NCBI RefSeq assembly: GCF_001700515.1 | Contig: NZ_MAUD01000104.1 | Span: 1-38,498 of the forward strand | Length of the DNA stretch: 38,498 bases | From: Streptomyces lushanensis | GTDB lineage: Bacteria; Actinomycetota; Actinomycetes; Streptomycetales; Streptomycetaceae | Reading direction: 5' to 3' | In this document: positions 14,572 through 22,740 of the stretch, one piece after another | Layout: every line of letters starts with the position of its first letter | Position numbering within the stretch: the stretch's first letter is position 1 | Position numbers and translations under genes: made by a program | The notes under the pieces: generated by a model | Database searches by the model: none | Seen by the model: the letters and a program-made list of their open reading frames with translations, nothing else | Told to the model about the DNA's origin: nothing

Positions 14572-14908
14572 GCGAGGCACTCCCGGGATTCGCGGCCGTA
14601 GCGATACTGCGGTGGTCCAGCGTCACATCACGTCAATCACGAACGAGCGCGCAGGCGCGCGAGCACCATGGTTCCGAATGCGTAGGGCAGATGCAAGGGC
14701 AGATGCACGTGCACGCGCCGGACTTGACCGATCCCGTACCGTTTCTGACATGTTTCTCCCCGTGACCAGTTTTGCTCGCTACGCAAAGCCTTCTTATTTC
14801 CGTAATCGAATGAGTACGGGCTGAAGCGTTTTGATGGCAGAATCCGGCACTTGGAGTTCTCGGGGGCGCTCCGATGAAGAACCACATGCGATGGGGAGGG
14901 TTGGAGAC
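14572..14908. other. Divergent control region of the HATPase and XRE genes
   Basis: There is no gene of its own. It contains the GCA-hexamer element (14684-14717), a TTGACC at 14724 and an unusually A/T-rich stretch (about 14745-14845, including TTCTTATTTCCGTAATCG) for this genome. Alternative upstream starts for the XRE gene (TTG 14831, ATG 14834, ATG 14891) lie inside it. Confidence 0.5.
14684..14717 (+). promoter_or_regulatory. GCA-hexamer element with TGCACGTGCA palindrome (copy 2)
   Basis: A perfect 12-bp direct repeat, AGGGCAGATGCA twice (14684-14707), runs into CGTGCACGCG. The palindrome TGCACGTGCA is at 14704-14713. In hexamers: AGGGCA, GATGCA, AGGGCA, GATGCA, CGTGCA. Orientation relative to the HATPase gene equals that of copy 1 relative to the DUF397 gene. 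Confidence 0.5.
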
Positions 14909-15772
14909 GTGACCGCAGCCGAATCGGGCGGTTCCGTGGTGCGGCGCATCCTGCTTGGCTCACAGCTGAGGCGGCTGCGCGAGACGCGCGGCATCACACG
15001 TGAAGCCGCCGGCTACTCGATCCGCGCTTCCGAGTCCAAGATCAGCCGTATGGAGTTGGGACGGGTGAGCTTCAAGGCCAGAGACATCGAGGACCTGCTG
15101 ACTCTCTACGGAGTCGCCGACGAGGGCGAGCGTGGCGCCCTCCTCGGCCTCGCCCGGGAGGCGAATGTCGCGGGGTGGTGGCACAGCTTCGGTGATGTGC
15201 TGCCCGGCTGGTTCCAGACCTATATCGGCCTGGAAGGCGCCGCCTCACTGATCCGTATCTACGAGGTGCAGTTCGTGCACGGCCTGCTCCAGACCGAGGC
15301 GTACGCGCACGCCGTGGTCACCCGCGGCCAGCCGGAGGCGCCACGCAGCGAGGTCGACCGCCGAGTCGCGCTCCGTCTGGAGCGGCAGAAGGTCCTCGTC
15401 TCCGAGCGGGCACCACGCTTCCACGCCATTCTCGACGAGGCCGCGCTGCGCCGCCCCTACGGCGAGCGCGCCGTGATGCAGGGCCAGTTGAAGCATCTGA
15501 TCGAGATCTCGGAGCAGCCCAACATCACGCTCCAGGTGATGCCGTTCAGCTTCGGCGGGCACGCGGGCGAGAGCGGCGCCTTCACCATGCTGAGCTTCCC
15601 CGAGTCGGACCTCTCCGACGTCGTCTTCCTGGAACAGCTCACCAGTGCGCTGTATCTGGACAAGCGCGAGGAGGTCGCCCAGTACGAACGGGTGATGGGA
15701 CGGCTACAGGCGGACAGCCCGGGACCGGAGGAGAGCCGAGATGTCCTTCGCGGACTGCTCCAACTGATCTGA
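14909..15772 (+). CDS. XRE-family regulator with DUF5753 domain
   Basis: A 287-residue regulator. Residues 13-70 form an XRE helix-turn-helix (LLGSQLRRLRETRGITREAA, then SIRASESKISRMELGR). The rest, about 95-280, is the DUF5753 effector-like domain (YEVQFVHGLLQTEAYA, RQKVLVSE, LDEAALRRPYG, MPFSFGGHAGESGAFTMLSF, FLEQLTSALYLD). The GTG at 14909 has GGAGG nine bases upstream and gives the usual family length. The frame can extend to ATG 14891, ATG 14834 or TTG 14831, so the start is uncertain. Such proteins pair with DUF397 proteins and control differentiation genes in Streptomyces. The likely targets are its own divergent promoter and the DUF397 promoter, which share an element. The aldehyde dehydrogenase gene follows 54 bases on. 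Confidence 0.9.
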   Translation: MTAAESGGSVVRRILLGSQLRRLRETRGITREAAGYSIRASESKISRMELGRVSFKARDIEDLLTLYGVADEGERGALLGLAREANVAGWWHSFGDVLPGWFQTYIGLEGAASLIRIYEVQFVHGLLQTEAYAHAVVTRGQPEAPRSEVDRRVALRLERQKVLVSERAPRFHAILDEAALRRPYGERAVMQGQLKHLIEISEQPNITLQVMPFSFGGHAGESGAFTMLSFPESDLSDVVFLEQLTSALYLDKREEVAQYERVMGRLQADSPGPEESRDVLRGLLQLI

Positions 15773-15826
15773 GACATCAGTACGATGGCCTCACATCAGG
15801 AGTTTGCACCTGCAGTAAGGGATCGC

Positions 15827-17293
15827 ATGTCCTACTTCACCGATCTGGCCCACCAGTACATCGACGGCGAGTGGCGGACCGGCAGCGGCTCGTGGGACAT
15901 CATCGACTTCAATCCGTACAACGGTGAGAAGCTAGCGGCCATCACGATCGCGACGGTGGCCGAGGTCGACGAGGCGTACCGCGCCGCTGAACGCGCGCAG
16001 CGCGACTGGGCCGGGACGAACCCGTACACGCGCAGGCTGGTCTTCGAGCGGGTGCTCAGGCTGGTCGAGGAGCGCAAGCACGACATCATCGAGGCGATCA
16101 TCGATGAGCTGGGCGGCACACGTGTCAAGGCGGAGTACGAGGTCCGCACCGCCCAGGAGTTCCTCCGCGAGGCCATCCAGCTCGCGCTGCGCCCCGAGGG
16201 CCGGATCCTGCCGTCGCCGGTCGACGGCCGGGAGAACCGCGTCTACCGGCTGCCGGTGGGTGTCATCGGAGTGATCAGTCCCTTCAACTATCCCTTCCTG
16301 GTGACGATCAAGTCCGTGGCGCCGGCGCTGGCGCTCGGCAACGCCGTGGTGATCAAGCCCAACCAGAACGCGCCCGTCGTGGGCGGCGGACTCATAGCCA
16401 AGCTCTTCGAGGACGCGGAGCTGCCGGCCGGACTGCTCAATGTCGTGGTGACGGACATAGCGGAGGTCGGCGACGCGCTGATCGAGCATCCCGTGCCCAA
16501 GGTGATCTCGTTCGCGGGCTCCGACCGGGTCGGCCGCCATGTCGGCGCCGTCGCGGGGAGCAACTTCAAGCGGGCCATCCTCGAACTGAGCGGCAACAGC
16601 GCGCTGGTCGTCCTCGACGATCTCGACGAGGCGGGCCTGGACTACGCGGTGGACGCGGCGGTCGCCAGCCGGTTCATCTACCAGGGACAGGTCGGCATGG
16701 CCGCCAACCGGATCCTGGTGGACCGGAGCGTCGAGCGGGAGTTCACCGAGAAGTTCGTGGCCAAGGTGACCGCGCTCAGGACCGGTGATCCGCGCGATCC
16801 CGAGACCCAGATCGGCCCGGTCATCAACACGTTCCAGGCGGACGCCCTGACGGCGCTGGTGGAGCAGGCGCTCGCGGAGGGCGCCACGGCGCTCGTACGG
16901 GGGCGTACGCGCGGCAATCTCGTGGAGCCGACGGTCCTGGCGGGGCTCTCGGAGGACTCGCCGCTGATGCGCCAGGAGATCTACGGCCCCGTGGTGCTGC
17001 TGATCCCGTTCGACGGCGAGGAGGAGGCGGTACGCCTCGCCAACAACACTCCGTACGGGCTGAGCGGGGCCGTGCACACCTCGAACGTGGAGCGCGGCGT
17101 GGCGTTCGCCAAGCGGATCGTCACCGGCATGATCCATGTCAACGACTCGACCGTGCAGGACGAGCCGCTGGTGGCGTTCGGCGGGGAGAAGTTCTCGGGG
17201 CTCGGCCGGCTGAACGGTGACTCGACGGTCGAGGCGTTCACGACGCAGAAGTGGATCTCGGTGCAGCACGGCCGTACGACGTTCCCGCTCTGA
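15827..17293 (+). CDS. Aldehyde dehydrogenase-fold protein lacking the catalytic cysteine
   Basis: A 488-residue ALDH superfamily protein, nearest by eye to benzaldehyde/vanillin dehydrogenases. It keeps the oxyanion asparagine (SPFNYPF, Asn154), the cofactor lysine region (VVIKPNQNAP), the glycine loop (FAGSDRVG) and the general-base glutamate (LELSGN, Glu253, usually ELGG). The nucleophile motif, normally GQxC, reads GQVGMAANR with Gly290 (GGC at 16694, one base from TGC). I find no cysteine anywhere in the protein. Length and fold are otherwise complete, so it is either a non-acylating pseudoenzyme or has another role such as NAD(P)-binding regulation. ATG 15827 has AAGGGA upstream; an ATG at 15785 in the same frame has none. 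It follows the XRE gene in the same direction. Confidence 0.92.
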   Translation: MSYFTDLAHQYIDGEWRTGSGSWDIIDFNPYNGEKLAAITIATVAEVDEAYRAAERAQRDWAGTNPYTRRLVFERVLRLVEERKHDIIEAIIDELGGTRVKAEYEVRTAQEFLREAIQLALRPEGRILPSPVDGRENRVYRLPVGVIGVISPFNYPFLVTIKSVAPALALGNAVVIKPNQNAPVVGGGLIAKLFEDAELPAGLLNVVVTDIAEVGDALIEHPVPKVISFAGSDRVGRHVGAVAGSNFKRAILELSGNSALVVLDDLDEAGLDYAVDAAVASRFIYQGQVGMAANRILVDRSVEREFTEKFVAKVTALRTGDPRDPETQIGPVINTFQADALTALVEQALAEGATALVRGRTRGNLVEPTVLAGLSEDSPLMRQEIYGPVVLLIPFDGEEEAVRLANNTPYGLSGAVHTSNVERGVAFAKRIVTGMIHVNDSTVQDEPLVAFGGEKFSGLGRLNGDSTVEAFTTQKWISVQHGRTTFPL

Positions 17294-17347
17294 CGGCGGG
17301 AGCGAGGCCCCGGCCGGTCCTCGCGCCGCGGGTCATAATCTGGACGG

Positions 17348-17989
17348 ATGTCAGCGATCCGTTTGCTCGTACTCTTCGCGGTCCGTCAGCACGGGCGGGC
17401 CCACGGCTATCAGGTGCGCAACGACCTGGAGTACTGGGGCGCCCACGAGTGGTCCAACGCCAAGCCCGGCTCGATCTACCACGCGCTCAAGCAGATGGCG
17501 AAGCAGGGCCTCCTGCTGGCGCACGAGGTCGCGCCGAGCACGGCGGGCGGGCCGCCGCGTACCGAGTACGAGATCACGGACGCGGGCCGGGCGGAGTACT
17601 TCAGGCTGCTGCGTGAGTCGCTGACCTCGTACGACCAGCGGATGGACGTGCTGTCGGCGGGACTCGGCGCCATTGTCGACCTGCCGCGCGCGGAGGTCGT
17701 GGAACTGCTCAAGGAGCGGGTGGCCGGGATCAAGGCCTGGCGGGCCGCGGTGACCGAGCACTATGTGCCCGAGGAGGGCCTGGGCCGGCTCGGGCACATC
17801 GGCGAGCTCATGAATCTGTGGGTGCACTCGGCGGACACCGGCGCGGAATGGACCCGGGGCCTGATCAAGCGCATCGAGGACGGCGCGTACACCTTCGCGG
17901 GTGAGGGCGAGCCCTTTGTGGGAGTGCTCGCGGAAGGCCGGCCCAACCCGTATGCGACGGGGATCCCCGACGAGGGGGATCATCACTAA
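17348..17989 (+). CDS. PadR-family transcriptional regulator
   Basis: The 213-residue protein has the PadR winged helix at residues 1-80 (LLVLFAVRQHGRAHGYQVRN, GSIYHALKQMAKQGLL, GPPRTEYEITDAGRAEYFRL) and a C-terminal helical dimerisation region (Vir_act_alpha_C-like, about 95-180). PadR proteins usually repress a neighbouring transporter operon and release it on ligand binding. Immediately downstream lie two TCAARTTTGA palindromes and the remnant of a DrrA-like ABC ATPase, so its original target seems to have been deleted. The start is ATG 17348; the upstream Shine-Dalgarno is weak (GGACGG almost touching). It follows the ALDH gene by 54 bases and may be read through from it. Confidence 0.9.
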   Translation: MSAIRLLVLFAVRQHGRAHGYQVRNDLEYWGAHEWSNAKPGSIYHALKQMAKQGLLLAHEVAPSTAGGPPRTEYEITDAGRAEYFRLLRESLTSYDQRMDVLSAGLGAIVDLPRAEVVELLKERVAGIKAWRAAVTEHYVPEEGLGRLGHIGELMNLWVHSADTGAEWTRGLIKRIEDGAYTFAGEGEPFVGVLAEGRPNPYATGIPDEGDHH

Positions 17990-18051
17990 TCAAGTTTGAC
18001 CGGCCGATGGGCGAGGGCATGCTCTCGCTGTGTAGTAGTCAAATTTGATTA
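17987..18051. promoter_or_regulatory. Paired palindromic operator-like sites
   Basis: TAATCAAGTTTGAC (17987-18000, overlapping the padR stop) and GTCAAATTTGATTA (18038-18051) are inverted copies matching at 13 of 14 positions. Each has a TCAARTTTGA dyad core, with centres 49 bases apart. Probably PadR binding sites before the former transporter gene. Confidence 0.55.
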
Positions 18052-18060
18052 CCGGCAGGG

Positions 18061-18310
18061 GTGGTGAGGGAATTGGCTGATGTGACGGACACGGCCGGCG
18101 GGGCCGGCGGGGCCGAGGCGGAGGAGGCCGACCAACTGGCCGACCGTGTCTCGGTGGTGGACAGCGGCCGGGTCGTCGCCGGGGGCACTCCGGACGAACT
18201 CAAGGCCAGGTGCGGCGGCGACCGGATCGATGTCGTCCTGCGCGACGCGGACCGGCTGGCGGACGGCGCGCGGACCCTGGCGCGCCGGCCGTACGTGGCC
18301 GGACCCGGGC
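18061..18310 (+). pseudogene. Remnant of a DrrA-like ABC transporter ATPase
   Basis: The frame opens with a short N-terminal piece (ELADVTDTAGGAGG) and passes without a stop into EEADQLADRVSVVDSGRVVA, GGTPDELKARCGGDRIDVVL and RDADRLADGARTLARR. The latter is the segment that follows the H-loop in daunorubicin-resistance (DrrA) type ATPases. Walker A, Q-loop, signature, Walker B and H-loop are all missing, and the C-terminal regulatory part is lost too. The simplest reading is an internal deletion of roughly 200 codons plus loss of the 3' end and of the permease gene. After about 18300 the frame runs into the gadB terminator and shadow sequence. PadR plus DrrAB is a standard Streptomyces arrangement. 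Confidence 0.75.
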
Positions 18311-18320
18311 GTACGCGGAG

Positions 18321-18353
18321 GCCCCGCCCCCGGAGCGGAACCGGGGGCGGGGC
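18321..18353. terminator. Strong GC hairpin at the end of gadB
   Basis: GCCCCGCCCCCG and CGGGGGCGGGGC form a perfect 12-bp stem around a nine-base loop, two bases beyond the gadB stop. Symmetric, so it may act in both directions. Confidence 0.65.
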
Positions 18354-18355
18354 GA

Positions 18356-19792
18356 TCAGTGGTGGAAGGCCGTCGCGGCGGCCTTGTCCCGCTCCAGGGG
18401 ATGCGGCTGGCGGCGCAGTTCGGGGAGCAAGGCCTCCAGATCGGCCATGAGCAGCGCGGCCAGATCGGCGGAGAAGCCGTTGCGGCACACGATCCGCAGG
18501 ACGGAGAGATCCTCGCGGTTGGCCGGGAAGGTGTACGCGGGCACGAGCCAGCCGTGCCGGCGCAACCGGGCCGAGACGTCGAAGACGTCGAAGTTCTCGA
18601 TACCGGGAGCGGTGGTGAAGGCGAACACGGGCAGTTCGTCGCCCCGGGAGAGCAGCCGGAAGGCGTCCAGCCCCTCGATCTGCCCGGCCAGCTTCATGGC
18701 AATGTCCCGGGCCGTCTGCTGGACGGCGCGGTAGCCGTCGCGGCCCAGTCTGAGGAAGGTGTAGTACTGCCCGACCACCTGGGCGCCCGGCCGGGAGAAG
18801 TTCAGCGCGAAGGTCGGCATGTTGCCGCCCAGATAGTTCACCCGGAAGACCAGGTCCTCGGGCAGATCGGCGGGTGAGCGCCACAGCGCCCAGCCGACGC
18901 CCGGGTAGACCAGCCCGTACTTGTGGCCGGAGGTGTTGATGGAGGCGACGCGCGGCAGCCGGAAGTCCCAGACCAGCTCCTCGTCGAGGAAGGGCGCGAC
19001 CATCCCGCCGGACGCTCCGTCGACATGGACCGGGATGTCCAGGCCGGTGCGTTCCTGGAGGGCGTCCAGCGCCGCGCACACCTCGGCGACCGGTTCGTAA
19101 CTGCCGTCGAAGGTGGAGCCCAGCACGGCCACCACACCGATGGTGTTCTCGTCGCAGAGGCCGACGGCGGCCTGCGGATCGAGATGGAAGCGGTCGCCCT
19201 CCATGGGCACCGTCCGCGCCTCGACCTCCCAGAAGTCGCAGAACTTCTCCCAGCAGACCTGGACATTGACGCCCATGACGAGATTGGGCCGGGCGTGCGC
19301 CGGATAGCGGTCCGCGTTGCGCTTGGTCCAGCGGCGCTTGAGTGCCATCCCGGCGAGCATGCAGGCCTCGCTGGAGCCGGTCGTCGAGCAGCCGACGGCC
19401 GCCGCCGGGTCCGGCGCGTTCCAGAGGTCGGCGAGCATCTCCACGCACCGCCGCTCCAGGACGGCCGTGCGCGGGTACTCGTCCTTGTCGATCATGTTCT
19501 TGTCCCAGCACTCCGACAGCAGCACCGTGGCCTGCGGCTCCATCCAGGTGGTGACGAAGGTGGCGAGATTGAGCCGGGAGTTGCCGTCGAGCATCAGCTC
19601 GTCGTGGACGAGCTGGTACGCGACGGTGGGCGGGATCGGTCCGTCGGGCAGCCGGTGGGTGGGCGGCGCCGAGGTCATCCCGCTGATCGGATCGGCCTCA
19701 CCGTAGAAGGGATTGAGCGAGAGCCTCCGCAGCTCGGCGCGCTCGGCCTCGGAGACACCGCCTTTGGTGTCCGCGCCTCGGTGGAGTGGCAT
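18356..19792 (-). CDS. gadB: Glutamate decarboxylase
   Basis: The 478-residue PLP enzyme has GadA/B-type group II decarboxylase features. These are a GCSTTGSSEACMLAG phosphate-binding segment (134-148), HVDGASGG with the PLP-pyridine Asp258, and NTSGHKYG with the Schiff-base Lys291. It also has PLNPF-like and Asn/Phe substrate motifs of the glutamate enzymes (LNPFYGEADP near 26-35). It converts glutamate to GABA and CO2, consuming a proton in the cytoplasm. ATG 19792 has GAGGAG eight bases upstream; the longer frame to 19864 is G/C-rich leader. No GadC antiporter or GABA transaminase is adjacent, so a role in GABA-shunt or acid response is inferred. The length matches the family. Confidence 0.94.
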   Translation of the reverse strand: MPLHRGADTKGGVSEAERAELRRLSLNPFYGEADPISGMTSAPPTHRLPDGPIPPTVAYQLVHDELMLDGNSRLNLATFVTTWMEPQATVLLSECWDKNMIDKDEYPRTAVLERRCVEMLADLWNAPDPAAAVGCSTTGSSEACMLAGMALKRRWTKRNADRYPAHARPNLVMGVNVQVCWEKFCDFWEVEARTVPMEGDRFHLDPQAAVGLCDENTIGVVAVLGSTFDGSYEPVAEVCAALDALQERTGLDIPVHVDGASGGMVAPFLDEELVWDFRLPRVASINTSGHKYGLVYPGVGWALWRSPADLPEDLVFRVNYLGGNMPTFALNFSRPGAQVVGQYYTFLRLGRDGYRAVQQTARDIAMKLAGQIEGLDAFRLLSRGDELPVFAFTTAPGIENFDVFDVSARLRRHGWLVPAYTFPANREDLSVLRIVCRNGFSADLAALLMADLEALLPELRRQPHPLERDKAAATAFHH

Positions 19793-20036
19793 CGGCGGTT
19801 CTCCTCGGGGCATCGGCGCGGTCGCGGCATCGACGCGATGGGGGCATCCATGCGGCTGGGGCATTCATGCGGACGTTTTCCCTATTTATGCCCGATACGC
19901 GGCCGTGGCGCATCCGTGGGGCGAGCCGAGGGGCCCGGGTGGAACCTGGAGGAGTGGAGGGGCGTTGATAGCTTGTGCGCGGCCGACCACGCCGAATTGA
20001 CGATCGACCGACTATCGACACAGGAGTCCGGAACCC

Positions 20037-20756
20037 GTGACCACCCTTGCGCTCGGACCAAGCTGGCTGGACCCGGACTATCTGATCGGGACCTTCGGGC
20101 TCATCGGTGTTCTGGCCATCGTCTTCGCCGAGTCCGGCCTTCTCATCGGTTTCTTCCTGCCGGGTGACTCGCTCCTCTTCACCACCGGCCTGCTGGTGAC
20201 GGCGGGCACGCTCGACTACCCCCTGTGGCTCGTCTGTGTCCTGGTGGTGTTCGCCGCGATCATCGGTGACCAGGTCGGCTATCTCTTCGGCCGGAAGGTC
20301 GGCCCGGCGCTCTTCAAGCGCCCGGACTCCCGGCTCTTCAAGCAGGAGAACGTCGAGAAGGCGCACGAGTTCTTCGAGAAGTACGGTCCCAAGTCGCTGG
20401 TCCTGGCGCGGTTCGTGCCCGTCGTGCGGACGTTCACGCCGATCATCGCCGGTGTGAGCCGGATGAACTACCGCTCGTTCATCATCTTCAACGTCATCGG
20501 CGGCACGCTCTGGGGCGCGGGTGTCACCCTGCTCGGGGCCGCGCTCGGCAAGATCGCGTTCGTCAACAAGCACATCGAGATGATCCTGATCGCCATCGTG
20601 CTGATCTCGGTACTGCCGATCGTGATCGAGTTCCTGCGGGCCCGCTCCAAGTCCAGGAAGGCCGCCCTGACCGCCGGTCACCAGGACCCGGCCGCGTCCT
20701 CCTCGGACACTCCCGGCGCTCCGGGCGGCGGCCGTGGCCGCCACGCCAAGCGCTGA
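20037..20756 (+). CDS. DedA-family membrane protein
   Basis: A 239-residue integral membrane protein with the DedA/VTT pattern: FAESGLLIGFFLPGDSLLF (about 31-49), a second membrane pair, GYLFGRKVG and LARFVPVVRTFTPIIAGV with the conserved RFxPxxR arginines. A helix GGTLWGAGVTLLG and a terminal membrane segment (about 180-200) follow, then a disordered Ser/Gly/Arg tail. DedA proteins support lipid scrambling (undecaprenyl-phosphate or phospholipid recycling) and proton-motive-force homeostasis. GTG 20037 has AGGAG about ten bases upstream. It is divergent from gadB. The 244 bases between them hold no other gene. Confidence 0.93.
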   Translation: MTTLALGPSWLDPDYLIGTFGLIGVLAIVFAESGLLIGFFLPGDSLLFTTGLLVTAGTLDYPLWLVCVLVVFAAIIGDQVGYLFGRKVGPALFKRPDSRLFKQENVEKAHEFFEKYGPKSLVLARFVPVVRTFTPIIAGVSRMNYRSFIIFNVIGGTLWGAGVTLLGAALGKIAFVNKHIEMILIAIVLISVLPIVIEFLRARSKSRKAALTAGHQDPAASSSDTPGAPGGGRGRHAKR

Positions 20757-20809
20757 CCCGGCCGCCGCCGCGCCCGTGAGCCGGGCCGAGGGGCCGGTAC
20801 GTGTCCGCG

Positions 20810-22555
20810 TCAGAAGCCGCGCGTCCGCTTGGCCGCGCGGCGGCTCGATGCCCGGCCCGCTCCCGGCACCGTGAGGAACAGCCGGGAGATCTCACCGCCG
20901 AGATTCACGCCGATCGCGATCGCCAGGGCCAGCGCCGCCGCCTTGGACAGCGAGGTCAGCCCGCGGTCCGGGTTGTTCTGCGCGATGCCCAGCAGCCCGA
21001 AGTAGGTCGCCGAGCCCGGCAGCAGCGGCCCGATCGCCGCCGTGACGTACGGCAGCGCCGAGGCGTACTGGTAGCGCGAGAAGAGCTGGCCGAACAGCCC
21101 CACCAGACCGGCCGCCACGGCCGTCGCGGCCACCGGCGAGATCCCGCCCGTGTCGTGCAGTGCCGCGTAGACGACCCAGGCGATACCGCCGTTGAGGGAC
21201 ACCATCAGCACAGTGGAACGTTCCTGCTGGAGCAGGATCGCGAAGGTGAAGCTCAGCACCACGGCCGCGAGGATCTGCACCACGGGACGCTCCGCCGTGT
21301 GCGGCGCGGCGTCCGGGTTGAGCTGCGCGTCGAGCTGCACCCCCAGATACAGCACGGTCAGCACACCGATGATGATCGCGATGAAGAAGTACATCACCTC
21401 CAGCAGCCGCGCCGAGGCGGTGATGTAGTAGCCCGTCAGCCCGTCCTGCACGCCCGCCACCAGTGCCCGTCCCGGCAGCAGCGCGAAGAGACCGCCCGTG
21501 ATCACGGCGGAGGGCCGCACCTCCCACTGCGCGGCCGAGCCCACCAGTGTCAGCGCCACCCCCATCGCCGCGGGCGGCATCGCGGCCACCACGAACTGGT
21601 AGAACTCCGGCAGCCCGCGGCCCGCGCACAGCCAGGCCAGCCGGTCCCCGAGCATCGCGCCGAACGCCGCCGCCACGAACACCAGAAGCCCACCGCCGAC
21701 CAGCACGGACGCGGAGCCCGCCAGCACCCCGCTCGCCACGGTCAGCACCCAGCCCGGATACGGATGCCGGTTGCGGCGGATCACCGCCAGCCGCCGGTAC
21801 GCCTCCTCCAGCGTGATGTCCGTGTCCCCGCTGGTGATGTCGTCGATCAGCGTGAAGACGGCGGAGAGCCGGGTGTAGTCGGTGCCCCGCCGCCGCACCG
21901 TCCTGCTGGCCGTCACCGGATCCTCCACCAGCGACGGCTGATGGGAGATCGACAGCAGGGTGAAGGTGACGTTGGGCTCGCAGCGGTCGAGTCCGTACGC
22001 GCGGCTCACCGCGAACATCGCGGCCTCGACATCCTCGGCGCCCTCGCCGCCGGCCAGCAGCAGCTCGCCGATACGGAGCGTCAGATCCAGTACGCGCGGT
22101 ACGGCGGGCCCGTTGCCGTCGTGCCGCTGCACCGTCTCCGGTACGGGCCGCTCGCCGGCCGGCATCCGCAGCAGCGTACGCATCCGGTCCTGCCAGGGAG
22201 CGCCCTTGGCCGGTATCACCGCGGGGACGCCGCCGGAGACTCCGGCGGGAACACCGGAGGGCAGGGCGACGGGCGCGGCGACGGTGTGCGGCTTGCGGGC
22301 GCCACCGCCCGGCCCGGGGCCGGTCCCGTTCCTCCGCTCGGCCCGTGGCGCACCGAAGGCCGAGCGACCGGGCGCGGGCTGCTGCTCCGTACCCAGTCCC
22401 CCGGGAAGCGCGAACTCCGATGTCGGGTGGCCGTCCCCGGAGAGCGCCGGCCGCTCCGTGCCGTGCGGCGGTGTGAAGGCACTGTGCGCCTCGTCCGGCT
22501 GAGGCTTCCGCTCCTCGGGGCCGTCCGGCCCGGCCACCACTGTCGACGCCGTCAC
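20810..22555 (-). CDS. ThrE-type threonine/serine exporter family protein
   Basis: The 581-residue protein has a roughly 140-residue disordered N-terminus, then a ThrE_1 domain: RVLDLTLRIGELLLAGGEGA and EDVEAAMFAVSRAYG near the start, then FTLIDDITSGD, LEEAYRRLAVIRR and several membrane helices. A ThrE_2-like domain of about four helices follows (VLSFTFAILLQQERSTVLMV, AATAVAAGLVGLFGQLFSRY, GSATYFGLLGIAQ). About ten membrane segments in all. The Corynebacterium glutamicum prototype exports threonine and serine. GTG 22555 has GGGAG seven bases upstream. The C-terminal tail is basic (RAAKRTRGF). Substrate range is inferred from the family. Confidence 0.9.
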   Translation of the reverse strand: MTASTVVAGPDGPEERKPQPDEAHSAFTPPHGTERPALSGDGHPTSEFALPGGLGTEQQPAPGRSAFGAPRAERRNGTGPGPGGGARKPHTVAAPVALPSGVPAGVSGGVPAVIPAKGAPWQDRMRTLLRMPAGERPVPETVQRHDGNGPAVPRVLDLTLRIGELLLAGGEGAEDVEAAMFAVSRAYGLDRCEPNVTFTLLSISHQPSLVEDPVTASRTVRRRGTDYTRLSAVFTLIDDITSGDTDITLEEAYRRLAVIRRNRHPYPGWVLTVASGVLAGSASVLVGGGLLVFVAAAFGAMLGDRLAWLCAGRGLPEFYQFVVAAMPPAAMGVALTLVGSAAQWEVRPSAVITGGLFALLPGRALVAGVQDGLTGYYITASARLLEVMYFFIAIIIGVLTVLYLGVQLDAQLNPDAAPHTAERPVVQILAAVVLSFTFAILLQQERSTVLMVSLNGGIAWVVYAALHDTGGISPVAATAVAAGLVGLFGQLFSRYQYASALPYVTAAIGPLLPGSATYFGLLGIAQNNPDRGLTSLSKAAALALAIAIGVNLGGEISRLFLTVPGAGRASSRRAAKRTRGF

Positions 22556-22650
22556 TCACTCGCTCCCTGTCGTACTCGCTCTCGTGTTCTGCTTCCGCCG
22601 ATCTGTTCGTAGCTCCGCGTCTGCCCAGTATGAGCACGGACATGGGCAGT

Positions 22651-22740
22651 CACACCCGCACCCGTGCCCGCGTCCGCATCACACCCACGCGCCTCCGGCA
22701 CACGTCGGCGCGGGCGTCGGCGCGGGCGTCCGCGCACACG
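22651..22740 (+). repeat. 6-bp-periodic tract upstream of the exporter gene
   Basis: Fifteen consecutive hexamers (CACACC, CGCACC, CGTGCC, CGCGTC, CGCATC and so on), including a perfect 12-bp duplication TCGGCGCGGGCG at 22705-22728. It lies between the exporter start and the ppa terminators. Same length (90 bases) as the tract at 1189. Confidence 0.5.

Noticed and set aside
13325..14717. CRISPR-like or IS-end interpretation of the GCA-hexamer elements
   Set aside because: Units are six bases without spacers, there is no transposase or cas gene, and the copies flank regulatory genes.
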